From positions 1 to 10,530 of the forward strand of contig PAFF01000076.1 in assembly GCA_002704045.1 (NCBI GenBank): 10,530 bases of DNA, read 5' to 3'. The position numbers and the translations under genes are program-made. Shown piece after piece: positions 7,759-10,530 of this stretch. Position 1 is the stretch's first letter, and every line of letters begins with the position of its first letter. The notes under the pieces are model-generated. The model worked only from the letters and a program-made list of their open reading frames with translations, searched no databases and was not told the origin of the DNA. Source of the DNA: Fidelibacterota bacterium. GTDB lineage: Bacteria > Fidelibacterota > Marinisomatia > SCGC-AAA003-L08 > GCA-002704045.

Positions 7759-10256
7759 TACAGAATTTCCTCATATTGTTCATTCTCCTTCAACTCAGTT
7801 TTTTTAGATTCATTGTTTAACATATAATGATATACAGTACTCAGGCTACCATCTGGCATCTTTAATATTTCGTCACCATTACACTCAATCTCAATACCAT
7901 CTTCATTTTCAATTTTATATACTTTATTTTTGATTTCTTGAAATTCAGTTGCTTCTCCTTCCTTGCTTAATATTGGGAACCTACTACCATCTCTGTATAT
8001 TGTAATTCCCTTCAAACCCTCCTTCCACGCATCTATATAAACATCAGATATCACTTCAGGTTCAATGTCTTCTGATAGATTAACAGTGGAAGAAATACTA
8101 TGATCCACATACTTTTGACATATACCTTGAATTTTAACGCGTTTTTCAGGATCAATATCATGAGCAGTTCGCATGAAATGATCAGGTAAAAGTTCAGATA
8201 TATCATTATGTTTATCCGCGTCAGAACCAAGATTCATTTTATCTAAGTATGCTTGTACAGATGAATGAAATACTTTAAAAAATTGATTTCCAAAAGATTC
8301 AGATCTTCTTGTATAATATAGAGCAAAAATAGGCTCTACCCCACCAGATATACCAATATAATTTTTTTCTTTTGACTTATAACTTAAAATAATATTTGAT
8401 ATTGAACCTGTCGGAGCAATTGAAACTATGGCAATATTTCTCAAACCATTTTTTCTAATGATATTTCTGGTTTCTTCATTTAAAGCTTCCAATATGAATG
8501 GGCATTTCAAGTAATCTGTTTCATTATAAATTGGAGATGAACCTTTTTCTTTTGCAAGCATAGAAGAGGATTGAAACGAAGCATTTGCTATGAATTCCAT
8601 CACCTTAGACATCATTGCTATTCCCTCATCAGAATCATATGCTAAACCCAATTGGTTTAACATATCAGCAATTCCCATTACACCTAATCCAAGTCTTCTT
8701 GTTTCAGATGCAGCTAATCTTTGTTTTTCTAATGCATTTAACTTTTCATTCCAAGTAACAACGTTATCGAGAAATCTAACTACTGTATTTGTCGTATCGG
8801 CTAATTGATCCCAATTTATTGATGCATTGTCCTCATATCCATTGTTTACAAATCTTGATAAATTAAGAGATGCAAGGTTACATGCTCCACCATCTTCAAG
8901 AGGTACTTCAGCACAAGGGTTTGTACTTATTATAGGTCTACCAACATAATTTGATGGTGAATATTTTTTCATTGTTGACCAGTATATTAGACCAGGCTCG
9001 GCTGTTTTATAATTGCCCTCTATAATTTGATCCCAAATTTTTCTTGCTGGAACTAAATTCCTTATTTCGCCACAATCTGATGACGCGAAATATAGCATAA
9101 AATCTCCGGCTTGCCTGATGGCAAGAGATTTTTCAGATGTTTTTTTAATATAATCACCAAAAACATCTCTATTTTGTTCGTTCAAAAACTCTTCTTTATC
9201 AACTTTTTCATTATAGTTTGTCGTTAACCAATCATTCATTTCATCAAACGATTTAAATGATTTTAAGATTTTATATTTTTCAATTGATTTTGATGGTATT
9301 TCAACAGAATAATGTTTTTTATCAGTTTGCAAGGCTTCTTTTAAAATGTCGCGATCATTTTTTTCGTAAATTAAATATTCTCTATTATGATACTTTTTTT
9401 GTTCTTCTACCGCATGCATAAATTCGTCACTAACTTTAATTGAAATATTAGCAAATCTTACCTGCGTATTTTCCATAACATTTTTCTTTAATGCTTTCAT
9501 TTGTGATTCATCAAATAATCCAGACCATTTACATTGTTCAACAATTTGGTTTGTAACCCAATTTGGTGATTTTTTTACATTTATAAAGTGAAAAATATCG
9601 GGATGCTTTACATCTATAGTTAACATTAAAGCACCTCTTCTGCCACTTTGACCAATTAATCCCGTGGTTAAAGAATACAATTCCATAAATGATACAGCAC
9701 CAGTTGAACTATCTGCTGCATTATGTACAACAGCATCTTTTGGTCTTAGTGATGATATATCAACACCAATTCCACCACCATAGGAATAGGTTCGAGCACA
9801 TTCAAAAGCAGCTTGATATATTGAATCAATTTCATCTTTATCAATTTTAGAAACAAAACAATTTGCTAAAGTCTTTATTCTATAAAGGTCACCTGCTCCT
9901 GCAATAACTCTACCTCCAGGCAAAAACCTTCCTTCATAAAGATCATTGTAGAAATTTTCTGACCACTGGTTCTGTTTTGATTTAGTTTTTTCAGCACTAG
10001 CAATGAATGCGGATACTCTTTTAAATACATGTTCGGGGCAAGTTTCAACAATGTTGTTTTTGAGGTCTTTTAAATAATATTTTTTTTTGTAAATATTACT
10101 TGCTAATTCATTATCGCTCAAATATTTTCCGTTAAAAGGCAATTCTTTTTTAGATTGCAAATCGTTTAAATGATTGTAAATATTTTCGTAATTATTTATA
10201 TTTTTCTTGCCTAAGATGGAATCCGCTTTTCCGCGGTGTTTGAACATTGCCTTCAT
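7758..10256 (-). CDS. nrdJ: Adenosylcobalamin-dependent (class II) ribonucleotide reductase, catalytic chain
   Basis: The enzyme reduces ribonucleotides to deoxyribonucleotides using a radical generated from adenosylcobalamin, independent of oxygen. The 832-residue chain carries the core elements: LPGGR (112-116), the first redox Cys133 (ANCFV), YGGGIGVDIS, GRRGALM, the thiyl-radical Cys448 in NPCAEVPLE with Glu450, the partner redox Cys459 (GACNLASLN), GLGVMG, PTGSIS (615-620) and GITIYRDGSR near 750-759. An N-terminal stretch of about 100 residues and a charged segment of roughly 110 residues (about 285-395), between SDEFMHAVE and PARKIWDQI, are longer than I expect for the family. After residue 760 a 70-residue tail follows, and the usual TSCPD/zinc-ribbon end is on the next gene. 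The start is supported by AGAGGG six bases before the ATG. No intein junction motifs were seen. Two NrdR-like boxes lie upstream. There is no class I nrdAB gene in the window. Confidence 0.95.
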   Translation of the reverse strand: MKAMFKHRGKADSILGKKNINNYENIYNHLNDLQSKKELPFNGKYLSDNELASNIYKKKYYLKDLKNNIVETCPEHVFKRVSAFIASAEKTKSKQNQWSENFYNDLYEGRFLPGGRVIAGAGDLYRIKTLANCFVSKIDKDEIDSIYQAAFECARTYSYGGGIGVDISSLRPKDAVVHNAADSSTGAVSFMELYSLTTGLIGQSGRRGALMLTIDVKHPDIFHFINVKKSPNWVTNQIVEQCKWSGLFDESQMKALKKNVMENTQVRFANISIKVSDEFMHAVEEQKKYHNREYLIYEKNDRDILKEALQTDKKHYSVEIPSKSIEKYKILKSFKSFDEMNDWLTTNYNEKVDKEEFLNEQNRDVFGDYIKKTSEKSLAIRQAGDFMLYFASSDCGEIRNLVPARKIWDQIIEGNYKTAEPGLIYWSTMKKYSPSNYVGRPIISTNPCAEVPLEDGGACNLASLNLSRFVNNGYEDNASINWDQLADTTNTVVRFLDNVVTWNEKLNALEKQRLAASETRRLGLGVMGIADMLNQLGLAYDSDEGIAMMSKVMEFIANASFQSSSMLAKEKGSSPIYNETDYLKCPFILEALNEETRNIIRKNGLRNIAIVSIAPTGSISNIILSYKSKEKNYIGISGGVEPIFALYYTRRSESFGNQFFKVFHSSVQAYLDKMNLGSDADKHNDISELLPDHFMRTAHDIDPEKRVKIQGICQKYVDHSISSTVNLSEDIEPEVISDVYIDAWKEGLKGITIYRDGSRFPILSKEGEATEFQEIKNKVYKIENEDGIEIECNGDEILKMPDGSLSTVYHYMLNNESKKTELKENEQYEEIL

Positions 10257-10279
10257 CTATGTCCCTCTAAATTTAGTAT

Positions 10280-10423
10280 ATGAAAAAAATTTATTATTCA
10301 GAATCACTCTTACCAAAATTTTGGAATGCTTTTGGATTTATAATGCTAATTATAATATTTTCCGTCAGGATTAATTCGTTGGTAACTACTAGATATTATG
10401 ATTCTGACAAAAAAATATACTAA
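10280..10423 (+). CDS. Possible 47-residue single-span membrane peptide
   Basis: An open frame starts with ATG 23 bases beyond the nrdJ start, on the opposite strand, and runs 47 codons to TAA. The peptide has a basic, amphipathic start (MKKIYYSES), a Trp, one hydrophobic segment (about residues 17-29, FGFIMLIIIFSV), then a polar Arg/Tyr/Asp/Lys tail. This would suit a small inner-membrane protein with the positive-inside order unresolved. Against it: no Shine-Dalgarno sequence, it lies across the nrdJ leader and promoter, and its last codons overlap the NrdR boxes. In such AT-rich DNA a frame of this length can arise by chance. I do not recognise it. Confidence 0.22.
   Translation: MKKIYYSESLLPKFWNAFGFIMLIIIFSVRINSLVTTRYYDSDKKIY
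10386..10401 (-). promoter_or_regulatory. Putative NrdR box 2 upstream of nrdJ
   Basis: This site matches the NrdR consensus (ACAC-WATATATW-GTGT) at about 11 of 16 positions and is identical to box 1 at 12 of 16. It begins exactly 31 bp from box 1, the helical-phase spacing known for paired NrdR boxes. It is weaker than box 1, and its support comes from the spacing and mutual similarity. Confidence 0.55.
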
Positions 10424-10443
10424 ATATTGTGTAATGGGATCAA
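10414..10443 (-). promoter_or_regulatory. Candidate nrdJ promoter
   Basis: On the minus strand TTGATC (10443-10438) and TATATT (10419-10414) are separated by 18 bases, a plausible housekeeping-sigma promoter. It would start transcription near 10407, giving a leader of about 150 bases. AT-rich DNA yields such matches easily; the overlap with NrdR box 1 is the main extra support. Confidence 0.4.
10417..10432 (-). promoter_or_regulatory. Putative NrdR box 1 upstream of nrdJ
   Basis: Read on the minus strand the site is ACACAATATTTAGTAT, matching the palindromic NrdR-box consensus at 14 of 16 positions. NrdR is the ATP/dATP-sensing repressor that controls ribonucleotide reductase genes in many bacteria. 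The site lies between the proposed -35 and -10 elements of nrdJ, which would suit repression. No nrdR gene is in the window, so the regulator is inferred. Confidence 0.65.
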
Positions 10444-10530
10444 TTATTTTGATAAAAAAATAAAAAAAAATTAATAATTAGAATCACTTACAGACACAAA
10501 AAAATTGTAATTTCTAAAATGGAAAAAATA
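10424..10530. other. Non-coding right edge
   Basis: Beyond the NrdR boxes the sequence is A/T-rich with long A-runs (10451-10470) and no convincing gene. An ATG at 10519 could begin a plus-strand gene that runs off the window, but only four codons are visible and no ribosome binding site precedes it. Confidence 0.3.

Noticed and set aside
8590..8808. 72-residue plus-strand frame inside nrdJ
   Set aside because: It lies entirely antisense to conserved NrdJ sequence and has no recognisable features. The other antisense frames over the pabB, cysteine synthase, ligA and TSCPD genes were dropped for the same reason.
9070..9405. Intein or group I intron in nrdJ, a common insertion site for such elements
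   Set aside because: The extra segment has no Cys/Ser start, no His-Asn end and no homing endonuclease motif, and the conserved cysteine motifs are uninterrupted.
10257..10420. Cobalamin riboswitch in front of the B12-dependent reductase
   Set aside because: No B12-box-like GCCACTG segment or GC-rich stems are visible in the leader; NrdR-like boxes explain the region better.

Overview
The window is a strongly AT-rich, densely packed bacterial chromosome segment. Its genes read as ordinary housekeeping and envelope functions of a Gram-negative-type bacterium: a predicted outer-membrane beta-barrel protein, a lipoprotein copper chaperone, NAD-dependent DNA ligase and a B12-dependent (class II) ribonucleotide reductase. 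The base composition, the split class II reductase and the small outer-membrane protein would fit a streamlined marine lineage such as Marinimicrobia/SAR406 or another FCB-group bacterium. That assignment is an impression from gene content and is not proven. I see no mobile element, CRISPR array, tRNA, rRNA or integrase.

Layout. At the left a secreted beta-barrel-like protein lies on the minus strand (38-730). It diverges, across an 80-bp gap, from a six-gene plus-strand cluster (811-7062): a DHH-phosphoesterase-like protein of unknown function; PabB, joined to it by an ATGA overlap; a CysM/CysK-type cysteine synthase; LigA; a lipoprotein combining a CusF-like copper-binding domain with a SCO thioredoxin-fold domain; and a single-domain rhodanese. 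Spacing is tight throughout, so at least parts are probably co-transcribed. Converging on this cluster with only 27 bp between are two minus-strand genes: the class II ribonucleotide reductase catalytic chain (NrdJ, 10256-7758) and, overlapping it by one base (TAATG), a small protein with a degenerate TSCPD domain and a six-cysteine C-terminal zinc ribbon (7758-7090). Together they equal one full-length NrdJ split in two.

The most informative non-coding signal is upstream of nrdJ. Two near-repeats matching the NrdR-box consensus, offset by exactly 31 bp, overlap or flank a plausible promoter (10386-10443), which predicts NrdR control of this split reductase. Second, the SCO gene has no ATG, GTG, TTG or CTG start that keeps its lipoprotein signal peptide. 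The reading frame, lipobox and copper-binding strand continue upstream into the end of ligA, implying an AUU or AUA start. Third, the gene before pabB encodes an uncharacterised DHH-like protein with eroded motifs.

Functionally the genes cover folate precursor synthesis (pabB), cysteine synthesis, DNA repair and replication (ligA), copper delivery/redox and sulfur transfer (SCO, rhodanese), and dNTP supply (nrdJ). No single new pathway is evident; the novelty is in gene architecture, start-codon use and regulation.
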